64,000 nucleotides of DNA from Flammula alnicola (taxonomy: Eukaryota; Basidiomycota; Agaricomycetes; Agaricales; Strophariaceae): positions 186,001 through 250,000 of the forward strand of contig JADNRV010000056.1 of the NCBI GenBank assembly GCA_015499995.1. Direction: 5' to 3'. The notes under the pieces are model-generated. The model ran no database searches. It saw nothing but the letters and a program-made list of their open reading frames with translations, and was not told the origin of the DNA. Each line of letters begins with the position of its first letter. Position 1 is the stretch's first letter. Positions 1 to 10,166 of this stretch are shown piece by piece. The translations under genes and the position numbers were made by a program.

Positions 1-17
1 TGCTGATAATTTCTCAG

Positions 18-1455
18 GGTCACAATGGCTGTCTTCCTCGTGCCAATGAGGTGAGTAGACTGAAATGTCACCCACAAAGGTCGCTCAATATTTCCCTTAG
101 AATTACTACCGGACGTATTCAGTGCCGAACAAAGTATCTCAAGGTCGCCCTCGCGGACTGTTCTCGCGATCAGGAGGCCAAGCTTCTAACGTGCCACCCC
201 CACCTCCTCCACGCCCTGCTCAAGGTCGCGCACCAGAATTCGCGCGCCCCGATCTCGCGCCGGACAACCCTTACCCACAGCCGCCCTACCCTCCTCGAAG
301 CTCTCGACCACCGCCGCAACAGCAGCAGTATAACCCTCCACCGCACCCCCCACCTCGACCACACTCGGCATACACCAACGCACCGCCCCACAATCCGCAG
401 CCCCAGTTCCACACCCCACCTCCACGAGCACCGCCCGGTGGTGGTGCACAAGGATATGGGTATCCTGGGCGCGATGCGCGGGGTTATACAATACCTCCGA
501 CACCGCCTCAACATTCTCGTCCACAACAACAGCCGCCGCCGCCGCAGCACTACAACCCGCGCCCTGTGCCTCCCCAAAGGCCGCCCCAGTCATCCCAGCC
601 TCCGCCGCCTCCACCCCGCCAGCGCACGGCGTCTGTCGCACCCCCTCCCACGCTCAACCAGCTGCTGACGATGGATGCCGACTCCGTCGGGTCGCTCAGC
701 ATCGGCGCGCTGAAAGCGATATTATTCACGAACCACGTCAATGCGGGGCAGATCCTGGAAAAGTCGGACCTGGTCGCGAAGGTGCTGGTGCTGATTGCGG
801 ATGAGAAGAGGGAGAGGGAGCGGCAGCGGCAGGCGGAGGAGAGGGAGGAGCTGGAGATGATGCAGAGGGAGGCGGAGAGGAGGGAGGGGGTCAGGGAGAG
901 AGCGTTGGCGGCGGAGAGGGAAAGGCATAGGGCGGAGGCGGCTGCTGCGGAGGCAACGGCAGCAGAAGCGCATATGGACTCGGAGATGAGAGCTGGAGAT
1001 GGAGCTGGGGAGAATCGATCGAGCGGGGACAATAGAGGCCATCCGGAGCACATAACATCGACTACGCCGCCATCTGCGCCAACGGCTGAGCCGGCGCCAC
1101 CCAAGATGCACGGCTCAGCGTCGACGCTTGAGCGCACGGGACTTTGTGTTGTATGTCAAGATGAGGAGGCGAACATTGCCATCGTTGATTGCGGGTATGT
1201 GTCGTTTTTTGTTGCTTCTCCATTTATCCTTCGTTTCAAAGATTCAACTGACATATTTTCTCCCTATTTTCTCGTCTCCAACTTCCTTTTGCAATGAAAC
1301 CGTACTCCTACTTGCAACGAACCATGCCCTTGACCAGGCATATGGCGATGTGCAGAGAATGCTCGGAGCTGATCATGTCCAGTTCGAGAGAGTGTCCGCT
1401 GTGCCGCACGCGCATCGTCACGGAGGCGAGGCTCCTACGGATATTCAAGACGTAG
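18..1455 (+). CDS. SAP-like + RING E3 ubiquitin ligase, 5' truncated by window
   Basis: Exons 18-50, 101-1194 and 1338-1455. The window opens inside an intron (branch-like CTGATAA, acceptor at 17), so the N terminus is missing. The visible protein starts GHNGCLPRANE and runs through a long Pro/Gln-rich disordered stretch. A SAP-like helical segment follows (LLTMDADSVGSLSIGALK..., roughly residues 185-230 of the visible part), then a charged coiled coil rich in Glu/Arg, then a C-terminal RING. The RING is split by the 143-nt last intron: CVVCQDEEANIAIVDCG joins HMAMCRECS, followed by CPLCRTRI, giving a C3HC4 pattern ending LLRIFKT. The SAP-then-RING order resembles the RNF34/CARP ligases, whose N terminus normally carries a FYVE-like zinc finger; here that part would lie off the window. 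Predicted role: ubiquitin transfer, substrate unknown. RING identification is firm; the CARP relationship is inference. Confidence 0.85.
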
Positions 1456-3463
1456 ACGGGACTGCCTACTTCAAGTTACCGCATAGTAGGGCGGGTACAT
1501 TCATGTTATCACTTCTACTCCCGTCGTGCCGTTTTTCGCATATCGCATATAACTACCTTGGGATCAATCTTTTGGAACAACACACATCTCGGTCTCGGCT
1601 TTCTTTCTCCTACATGGTACATACATCATACATACAATTCGACCCTCAGCACTCGGTGTTCGAACCATCGATCTCATACCATCTCTATCTGTTTTCCGTT
1701 TCGCATGTTTACTACTGTACATCGATGTTGTAGTCGTATTTATTTGACAGAAATTTTCCTTGCCACCATTATTTATCGACGTGGAAAGTCAATCTGCATG
1801 GAGGTGATTTTGCTACTCGTCTTGGAGGATCCGCTGCCTTTGGAGAGAGCAAATTATCTTGACAGATAGCACCTGTAGAGGATATGCATCAGACCAATGA
1901 AGTTACTGTAGTACATGAATTCGAAGGTAGATAGTGGGAACAGATCTAACGAGTTGGGCCTCGAGCTCGTGGTAGCCATTGTTATGCATTCTCGACACCT
2001 ATCTGCGACCTCGGAAATGAGAGACGAGACAGGTACCACGGTCTAGAGAAAGGAGAAGCATGGACCTATTGACACTCCGGATCATGAAGGGAAAAGAGGT
2101 GGCCGTCGAGTTAAAGGAGGTGGAAGACACGTACGGAAGGATCATCGCGATGGTAGGGTGGGATGCCAGAGCTCGAGCTGATCAAATGGGCCTGAAAACG
2201 ACGAGTAGGGAGAGGCTTCGAGTACTTATTGGACCATCAGAGTTGGTGAAGATTAGGAGGTAGGAGAGGATTATGGGTCGATGTCTGACTTGCTTTCCCG
2301 AAGGATTCAGAATGGGGAATGGACGGCAGAGGAAAACAATATATTTTTGGTAGGCCGTGGATCTACACTCGAGGAAGCGGTGATGGAATAGAATTATTGA
2401 AATAATGGGGGGTGCTTACTTCTTTCGTAGCCATAGTTTACATTCATCAACGAGAGAGGGCGAGGGAGGTGTGTTCTGTTGAGTTCCTCCATGGCATTAG
2501 GTTTATAAACGTCGGACGATATAAAATACCGTACGTCGAAAAGCCGTGCGCAGCTCGGTATCTGGTAGCTCCAGTGGGGCAGTGTCAAGATCCTCGAGCT
2601 CGCTGTAGAAAATAACACATGCGTGTCAGGTATCCTGTCTTTTCGGAATATTCCCAACGGATGATGATGATTTGCGGACCATTCATGCTGTATCATGATT
2701 CCGAGTCATCACTGTCCGCCCCGTTAGTTGAATGCTGTCCAAAGCGTCGAATTGCAAACAGCAAAAATCTTGCCAGAGCACCGTCGATGACCGAAAATAA
2801 TTCTGCCACCTACACTACGGACGGAGCGTTTGTATTCCGAGGTGAAATTCAGGATTCAGGAACTGTCGGTTGATGGTGGTGTATCTTTTTCATCTATTTT
2901 CATAATTATCGCACAGAGGGGTGGGAGAGATCGCATGGCGTGCTGATATGTATGACGAGCTCGAGGCGCAGCTTAAGTCAAGTTGGGCAGTCGAAGGCAG
3001 TCGATGCGGTTGGTGGTTGCGTGAATGGTCCATCTGCAAAAAAAGAAAGTAAGGGAAGCGGTCCCCAGTGAATTCCTGCTGTCAGTTTAGACGTGCAAGA
3101 TTATCGATAATCGGAAGCACAAGTCGGATCAAAACACGAGATGCGCTAGTTACTGGTCATGTGGTAGCCAAACGAGAGAGCTCGAGGCAGGTCGGTCGCT
3201 TTCCCAGAAGGAAATCCCTGGGATGGCGAAGCCAGGTTGAGCTGAAGAAGACGATGGTTGTGCGCTGCGCACGATGTCGCGCACTGTGGGGTCGGGATGT
3301 TTAAATATTGGTGACGTCGACGAGCTGGAGCGGACATCCAGCTCGGATCGGGAATCACGATCGAGCTTGTCCGCTTCGGGACACAAAAATACAATACGTC
3401 AACCCCAAGTCCAATATAAATAAAATTCCCTGGCCTTCGCCATACCCTTCCCCCAGTTTCAAC
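1456..3463. other. Intergenic, no supported gene
   Basis: About 2 kb between the RING gene and the CSC1-like gene. Only short open frames on both strands (largest about 100 codons), none with a recognisable motif, plausible splice structure or consistent codon use. It should contain the 3' UTR of the RING gene and the promoter of the transporter. Confidence 0.5.
3415..3422 (+). promoter_or_regulatory. TATA-like box upstream of CSC1-like gene
   Basis: TATAAATA lies about 42 nt upstream of the split start codon at 3464. Position and sequence fit a TATA element; function is inferred. Confidence 0.4.
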
Positions 3464-6400
3464 ATGTACGTTTCCCCCTTACATTCACCGTGTACAGCTC
3501 ACCCATCTCATGTAGGTCGGGAACCAACCTCCAGACGGCCCAGTCGGCGTCGACATCGACGTTCCTCACGGCCCTCGTGTTCAATGCTGCGGTTTTTGGC
3601 ATCGAGCTGGGGGTTTTCACCCTCATTAGACCATATTTCAAGGCCATTTACGAACCACTCACCTACGTCCCCCCACCAGAGTACGTCTCTCAGGCTTGAA
3701 AAAACACGCCTTTTTCTCTCAGCTGAACCGTTTCCGTTTCCCCCGCTCCAGAAAACGAATCCAGCCCCTATCGCGCAACCCATTCCTATGGCCGTTGGCA
3801 GTCTACCGTGGGGACTATCGCGCTATCATAGCAGCCAACGGGCTAGACGCCTACTTCTTCGTGCGCTTCTTACGCCTCATGGCTATCATACTCGTCCCCA
3901 TTTGGCTCATCTCGTGGGCCGTCCTCCTCCCCGTGACGTCCGTCGGTACCTCCGTCGCAGGCCTTTCTGGCCTCGATAAATTCACCTTTGGCAATGTCGC
4001 GCCAGACAAGCAGAAGAGATATGCGGCCCATCTGATTTTGGTTTATGGGTTTACTTGTGCGTCGTTCTCTTTTTTTAAATGCGGTATTTACTCATGAGAC
4101 GCATATGTAGTTTGGATTTTCTACCACATCAAACGCGAGATGCGCCACTTCATCATTACGCGCCAACAGCATCTCATCGAGCGTACCCACGCAAAATCCG
4201 TGCAGGCAAACACCATACTGATCACAGGCATCCCGAAAAAATTCCTTACCCAAGACGCGCTCTTCAGGCAGTACAACAACCTCCCTGGAGGGGTCAAGAA
4301 AATCTGGCTTAACAGGTATGTATGACGCGTTTGGTCTATTCCACCACTCCCTCGGACCTTTTCTTTCACGCTTCTTGGTGCTTCTTGCCTCGGCATTGAA
4401 CACGACTTTCGTTAAACCTTAAATAAACCCATTAAATAACTCCCTAACCCACTGTTTCGCTTATCGCTACTTCCCCCAGGAACCTAAAGGGGCTTCCAGA
4501 TATCTATGACCGCCGCACCGAAGCGTGCGCGAAGCTCGAGGCCGCCGAGACGCAGCTCCTGCGTACGGCAGCCAAGCTCCACCTCAAGGCCGCCAAAGCA
4601 CAATCCAAAGCCTCCGCAAAGGGCTCCGCCAAGTCTGCCCCCTCAGCGGACATCGAGTCCTCCCCAATCCAAAGCGCGGAGACCGAAGTCCCCGAATCCG
4701 AGCGCCCCACGCACAAACTCGGCAGCATCCCCTTCTTCGGCGAAAAGGTCGACACGATCCGCTGGGCGCGGGACGAGATTGTCCTCTGCACGAAGCTGCT
4801 GGAGGAAGGGCGCGCGCATATCCGTGCCTCGGACGAGCGTGGGCCGGCGGTGGTGGACGCCGCCCCGGGGGACGAGGAGGAGGTGAATAGGGACGACGAC
4901 GACGACGACGCGAATGGTGATTGGGATTTCCGAGGGGACTCGGCTGTGGATGCGGACGGCAACCCGCGCCTCCGGACGAGCGATGTCGGTAATGCGCACG
5001 CGCTCAAGGCGCACCAGCATGTTGCTAATGCTGTCGGCGGTATGGCGAAAGGGACGGTTAGCGGCGTGGCGAGGGGCGCAGAGGCGATCAAGGGCAGAGT
5101 GGTTGGCGGTGGTGGGGGCAAGGAGGGCGAGTACCCACCGATGAATAGCGCCTTTGTGACGTTTGAGAGGCAGATTGCGGCGCATTTGGCGGTGCAGGTG
5201 TTGGCGCACCATGAGCCGTATCGGATGTGTGAGTGGTTATTCCTTTTGGGCTTTGTTTTTGATGGGTTTTGGGCTGAAGGAGGTTTCTTGATTGATGTAG
5301 CGAATAAGTACGTGGAGGTGGCGCCTGTGGATGTTATTTGGGCGAATCTGGGGTTGAATCCTTATGAGCAGAAGGTACGTGCATACAGTTTTGCGTTTGC
5401 CTATATGCGTGTTCTCCGATGTTTGGCGATAATTGACGCGCATATATTCACTCCTCATCCAGATCCGAATCGCGATCAGCTACGCTGCGACTGCTGGGCT
5501 GATCATCCTTTGGGCGTTCCCTGGTATGTATATTCTCTTCTTTCTTGTCCATCCTCAAAAGAATCGGAAAGAAAAAGCTGATTGGGTTGGTTATTGAACA
5601 GTGGCATTTGTCGGTGTGATCTCGAACATCCACACCGTATGTACCACCGCCTCGTGGCTCGCGTGGATCTGCAAACTGCCGAGTGTGGTTGTGGGGATCA
5701 TCTCTGTGCGTCTCCCTCTCCAATATATCTTTAACTGTTCACCTAAAATTTATCGTTTGGCTACTTGTTTAATTAATAATAGGGCATTCTTCCTCCCGTC
5801 CTCCTCGCTGTCCTCATGATGCTCCTCCCCATCGTGCTCAGGTTGTTGGCGCGCTTGGAGGGTATACCGAAGTATACGGGTGTCGAGCTGTCGTTAATGA
5901 CGAGATTTTTTATTTTCCAAGTTGTCGTACGTCCTCTCTCCTTGTCTTCCGTCCGTTGTAATTTGGGTGTTTTAGTCATGCTGATCATTTCGACGGATAG
6001 CACTCATTCTTGATCGTCACGCTGTCCGCTGGCATCCTCGCATCGTTGAACGATATCCTGAACAACCCTACCTCTATACCGTCGATCTTGGCGCAGAACT
6101 TGCCCAAGGCGTCGACTTTCTTCCTTACGTATGTCTCTCCTCTCTCTCTGTGCGTTCGTCTTGCACAGTTTGCTAATTTACGTCGTTGATAGGTACATCA
6201 TCTTGCAAGGTCTCTCTGGCGTGGCTGGTGGCTTCCTGCAAATCGTGCCGCTCATTATTTATTATGCTAAATTGATCCTCTTCGGCTCTACGCCGCGCTC
6301 GGTGTGGAGTATCAAGTACGTGCCGAGGAGCGTGGCGTGGGGTACGGAGTTCCCTGGGATGACGCTTTTGGTTGTTATCAGTGAGTTTCTTTCTTGTTGT

Positions 6401-7269
6401 GTTAATAGATATCGAGATGGGACACTAATTATCCAACGAACCAACAGCCCTCGGATATTCCATTATCTCGCCAATAATAAACGGCCTAGCATGCGCGACC
6501 TTCTTTGCCTTCTACCAATTGTACAAGTACCTCTTCCTGTATGCGTACCAGCAGCCGACGACTACGGATACGGGGGGCCTGTTTTACCCCAAGGCGATGG
6601 GGCATATTTTCGTGGGGCTGTATGTGCAGCAGATTTGCTTGTGTGCGCTATTCTTTTTGGCGAGGGATGGGAATGATAAGGCGAGCTCGATTGGGGAGGG
6701 GCATTGATGGTTGTGTTGATCGTTATTACTGTGCGTATGGTTTTTTCGATCTGCTCTTTTTTTAAAAGAGAGAGAGTATGACGTGTGCTGATGATGGTTT
6801 ATGGTTTAGGCTGGATTCCATATGATCATTAATAACTCGTATGGGCCACTGTTGACAGCGCTTCCGCTGAGCTTGCAGATCGCACGTATACGCCTCCTGT
6901 GATCGAAGCGGCACCCTCTCAGTCTGCACCCGCGGCACCCGCCCCGCACGTGTGGCAACGTCGGAGGAGGAGGCGGAAGAGGGGCTCCGCTCCGGTTCGT
7001 CCATCGAAGAGAAGAGCCCATCAACCAGCCCAAGCCCAAAGACGCGCCGACCTCGCGGCGGAACACGACGAGGAGAGCTATGGATACGCCCACCCTGCTG
7101 CGTCGCGGCCGCAGAGGACCGTGTGGATCCCCCGGGACACGTTGGGGCTTGTGGACCAGGAGGAACAGGGGTGTAGGTATGCGGGGTGGTCGTTGGCGAT
7201 CGGCATGCGGTTATGGATGAGAGCGGGAAGGTGGACGTTAGTGGGGGCCCGCCGGATATGATTCAGTAA
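3464..7269 (+). CDS. CSC1/RSN1-like (DUF221, OSCA/TMEM63-type) membrane channel
   Basis: Thirteen exons: 3464-3465, 3516-3680, 3752-4056, 4111-4315, 4480-5228, 5301-5374, 5463-5523, 5602-5705, 5783-5926, 6001-6128, 6193-6380, 6448-6730 and 6810-7269. The start codon is split AT|G by intron 1. Order: first TM near residues 14-35; YVPPPEKRIQPLSRNPF; a second and third TM; the cytosolic RNA-recognition-like domain with NTILITGIPKKF and an acidic insert; then the conserved multi-TM block (EVAPVDVIWANLGLNPYEQK, FVGVISNIHT, GYSIISPIINGLACATFFA, FYPKAMGHIFVGLYVQQI). The family comprises calcium-permeable, osmotically or mechanically gated cation channels, often at the plasma membrane. From 6694 to 7190 the frame slips by -1 six times; allowing one missing base at each gives an uninterrupted protein of about 957 aa ending GGPPDMIQ. 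The slips look like sequence errors, though decay of the tail is possible. Confidence 0.9.
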
Positions 7270-7793
7270 GGGATGGATGGATGGATATACCCGTATACCA
7301 CAGGAAGAGACTTTCTTTTGGATTTGGATGGTTTGGATTTTGGATGGTTGTCCTAGTTGTGTTTCTTCTTCTTCTCTTATGTTCTTACTATTCCTGTGTC
7401 TTTGCTTTTCATGGCTTCTGTCTTGTTATCCGTCATATATGCATACCCGTAGTGTTGTTTGGTTACGCTGCTCCCACACTCCTTTGTCTATAGTTTTCCT
7501 ACTTGCTGTCACGGTCTTTCTCTCTTTCTTTCGTTTAGGAGCAGAGATAAGTAATTCGTGGCCCGGTTATATCAACTAATTGCCCACTCTTTGGACAGGG
7601 CTTGGATTAAAGTTTTGACTTGATACTTAGTACAGATTATTTGCCCATGAAAGGCCCGTCTGTGGTAAGTAGATGTGTAGGCGCTTGAAGCTTGAAGCTA
7701 GCGCTTGCTTGGGACCTTACGTAACAGCTTACATAAAAGCTTAGGTCATCATGCCATCAGTTCGCTTTGGAATGTTGCCAGTGCCACTTGGCA
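7270..7793. other. Intergenic, probable 3' UTR
   Basis: T-rich sequence after the stop of the CSC1-like gene, up to the target duplication of the hAT element. Short overlapping open frames only; nothing supported. Confidence 0.45.
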
Positions 7794-7801
7794 CTGCTCA
7801 C

Positions 7802-7814
7802 TAGGGTTGCGGAA
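7802..7814 (+). repeat. Left terminal inverted repeat of the hAT element
   Basis: TAGGGTTGCGGAA, 13 bp, matches the right end without mismatch. Target duplication CTGCTCAC lies immediately outside at 7794-7801. Confidence 0.8.
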
Positions 7815-8160
7815 AAAACTCCGAATAAGTTCCCAACACAGCGCATCATCACACATTTTGCCACACGTATAATTTCGGAAAAACGTCAGATTTTACCAAG
7901 ATTACCCCACAATGTACCTAAAATTACACAGCGCGATAATTTTCAGGAAGTTCTACCATTCTCTCTCAATATACATGCATTTTGCCCACATTTTTCTGCA
8001 CATTTCGGCGTACATTTTGATGATCTGGGCCTACCCATTCGGCCCCGCACCCGCGGCACCCCATCCCGCCTCCTGATATCCAAATTGGCTGCGAATTCAG
8101 GCTGGTTCTTTTGATTGCTGGACATTTATGTATTAAGTTACTTCGAAATAATACCCCGCC

Positions 8161-8836
8161 GTGTCGAGCAGATGTAATATAACTAGTTTTCGACAGGGGG
8201 AGGATACAACAGCAGTCACAGAGCCTGTTCATCCATTACCACAACCAATGAATGAACAACGCGCCGCTTCACACCCCATGGAGTCCAATACCTTTGTCTT
8301 TCCTCCTGAAGCCGCCAATGTTAACCCTGCGTGCCATATCATAGACCCTCAGCTCCTTGATCAACCAGCTCGACGCTCGTAATCAGACTACAGCACAAGT
8401 CCGCGCCGCCTCTGTCCAACCATCCACCTCTGCGAGCACAGTAGCAACAAAAGCTGGAGCAAATCTGAACAGGTCCAGTGCTGCACTGGAGATCAACCGC
8501 TTGAAAGAACGCGTCGCTGTACTTGAAGATGACAATGAGACCCTACAAAAAGCGATCAGTAAGGTTGAACGCGAAGCAAGAAAAGAAAAAAACCGTGTCG
8601 GAGAGGAGCTGATCGTAATCAGAGCACTTATCGAAGCTATTCAGCAAGAGTCAGTAGGAAGATCGCAAAAAATCGACATTGAAAGCAGCAATGAAGATTC
8701 CGACATGAAGATGATCCTTGACAATGAAACAACTCGGAAGTTGGAAGAGAGCGATAATGCTGCAAAAAGCACCATATTTTTGGTCAGCATTTATGTTTCC
8801 AAGGTAGATTTAAGCTCACATATCCGTGGCTCATAA
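8161..8836 (+). pseudogene. Coiled-coil coding remnant inside hAT element
   Basis: Two overlapping open frames: 8161-8382, then 8357-8836 in another frame. The second encodes an Ala/Thr/Ser-rich start and a clear heptad-like helix (EINRLKERVAVLEDDNETLQ, about residues 45-95), then an acidic tail. The text of the first frame (MNEQRAASHPMESNTF...) appears to continue into the second if the frame shifts near 8370. I recognise no family. It could be an accessory protein of a transposon or a captured gene fragment. Partly antisense to the spliced fragment at 8831-9648. It may be non-coding. Confidence 0.3.
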
Positions 8837-9648
8837 AACAGATACATGTGAATAGACGTTTGCGATAACAGCCTGCAGATAAGCAATTCGAATGCAGGAC
8901 TCTTCTGAAAAGGCTCGAAGAACTATGTCTGGCCTGTCAGCTTCATGGGCGTCTGAGCCTGGGGTTCGTACGTCGATTTCACCAATTCGCCTCCAATTAC
9001 TGTCATGAAAGTGTCGTTGGACTTGAATTTGAGGTAGCGGGGGTGGAAGTGGGCCAGCAATGGGTTGATCTACACTCGACGGGTAAGCCTCGACAACCAC
9101 ATTTTTTTGTCAGCTTACCTAGACTTGCAACTTCACAAGCAGGAACGGTGGGAGCGGCTTCTCGTCCGACCACCGCCGTTGCTTCATCCTCCCTGCCACC
9201 ATTTACAGACCCTGCTGGTGCAACATCCATCTCGCCAGCGTCATTCGCATCGTCAGGCCACCAATCATCCAAGATTAAATAGCCATCGTCATCGTAATAC
9301 CCATCGCGTTCTTCGAATTCTACGAGGGGTGAGTCGGGTTGATTAGTCGCCGGACAGGGAACCATAGATCGATCACACGAGGCGTTGGTAGTTACGACAG
9401 GTGGCTGTCTGTTGGTGTCCAGGTCGCCAAGGGGGGGTCGATGTTCTTCTGGGCTTGGCAAGAGATCCCCCGCAGCTCTGGACAGTTCAGTGAGGTATAG
9501 CGAGATTCAGAGGCCAAACTCACAGAGATTCCACATCTCCGTATCGTTTCTTATGTTTTCTAATCAGATCCTTTGTTTGCAGCTCGTACCCAGCAGGGCT
9601 CTTAATGCATTTGAGGCATCTGCATGGATGGTAGGTCATGGACGGCAT
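8831..9648 (-). CDS. Transposon-derived protein fragment, resembles N terminus of Tnp2-type transposase
   Basis: Spliced on the minus strand: exons 9524-9648, 9119-9477 and 8831-9069. Both introns have GT-AG ends and the phases close without frameshift, giving 240 aa. Residues about 6-35 (HPCRCLKC...GYELQTKDLI, then RKHKKRYG) form a Cys/His pattern like the zinc-knuckle start of basidiomycete Tnp2/CACTA-like transposases. A disordered acidic segment follows (GYYDDDGYLILDDWWPDD), then a helical end (CIRIAYLQAVIANVYSHV) comparable to the 'IRxAYxxAFxxxxF' region of such proteins. The transposase core is absent: translation stops 240 residues in. Intact splicing with a missing catalytic part suggests capture and truncation. 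The family assignment is from memory of the motif pattern and not certain. Confidence 0.5.
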
Positions 9649-9905
9649 TGCGGACGTTGTGGTGGGAGGGGATGATGGGGGTCAAAGTGAAAGAATGGAC
9701 TTAGTGTCGTAATCTCGAGCTCGTCCTTTGCGCATACAGGCCGGAGTGGAATGTAAGGACATGATATTGTCAGAGAATCCAGATTCCACCTCATTATGAT
9801 GAAGGAGAAATGTAAACGCGCATAATCTGAGAGTAATGTGGTATGATCTCAAATCATCCAAGATTTTTCCACGGTCATAATCTTTGATCTTTCGCTGTGC
9901 AAGTG

Positions 9906-10015
9906 TAAGTTACAATGTAATTTACATGTAATTTACCTATTTTATGCAAATCCAGAAATCGGCCTTGCATTTTATGCATAAAATTCTCCCACGTGATTTA
10001 TCTTGTGCAGACGGA
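9906..10015 (-). repeat. Internal inverted copy of the hAT right subterminal region
   Basis: ATGTAATTTACATGTAATTT followed by CTCCCACGTGATTT and TTGTGCAGACGG resembles the complement of 12835-12960 (ATGTAATTTACATGGTAATT, CCCACGCCGAAGCACGTGA, TGTCTGCAG). It looks like an older subterminal region lying inside the present element, so the 7.8-9.9 kb part may be a later addition. Confidence 0.4.
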
Positions 10016-10166
10016 TGTTAAAGGAGGAGGTACTGGTTATTATACAGAATGAGGCTGAGCACCTGGGAGATACTTTCGAGCTCGGAGAGTGGGTCTAGAG
10101 ATGTTGGGAGGTGGTTCGAGCACGGCTGAAGCACGGTAACCTTATCAGATTACAACTAGTGCATCA

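Noticed and set aside
170..1137. Long minus-strand frames opposite the RING gene
   Set aside because: They are antisense shadows of the Pro-rich and Glu/Arg-rich coding sequence and have no domain.
2060..2263. 67-codon plus-strand frame after the RING gene
   Set aside because: Isolated, without homologous look, splice partners or promoter; treated as chance.
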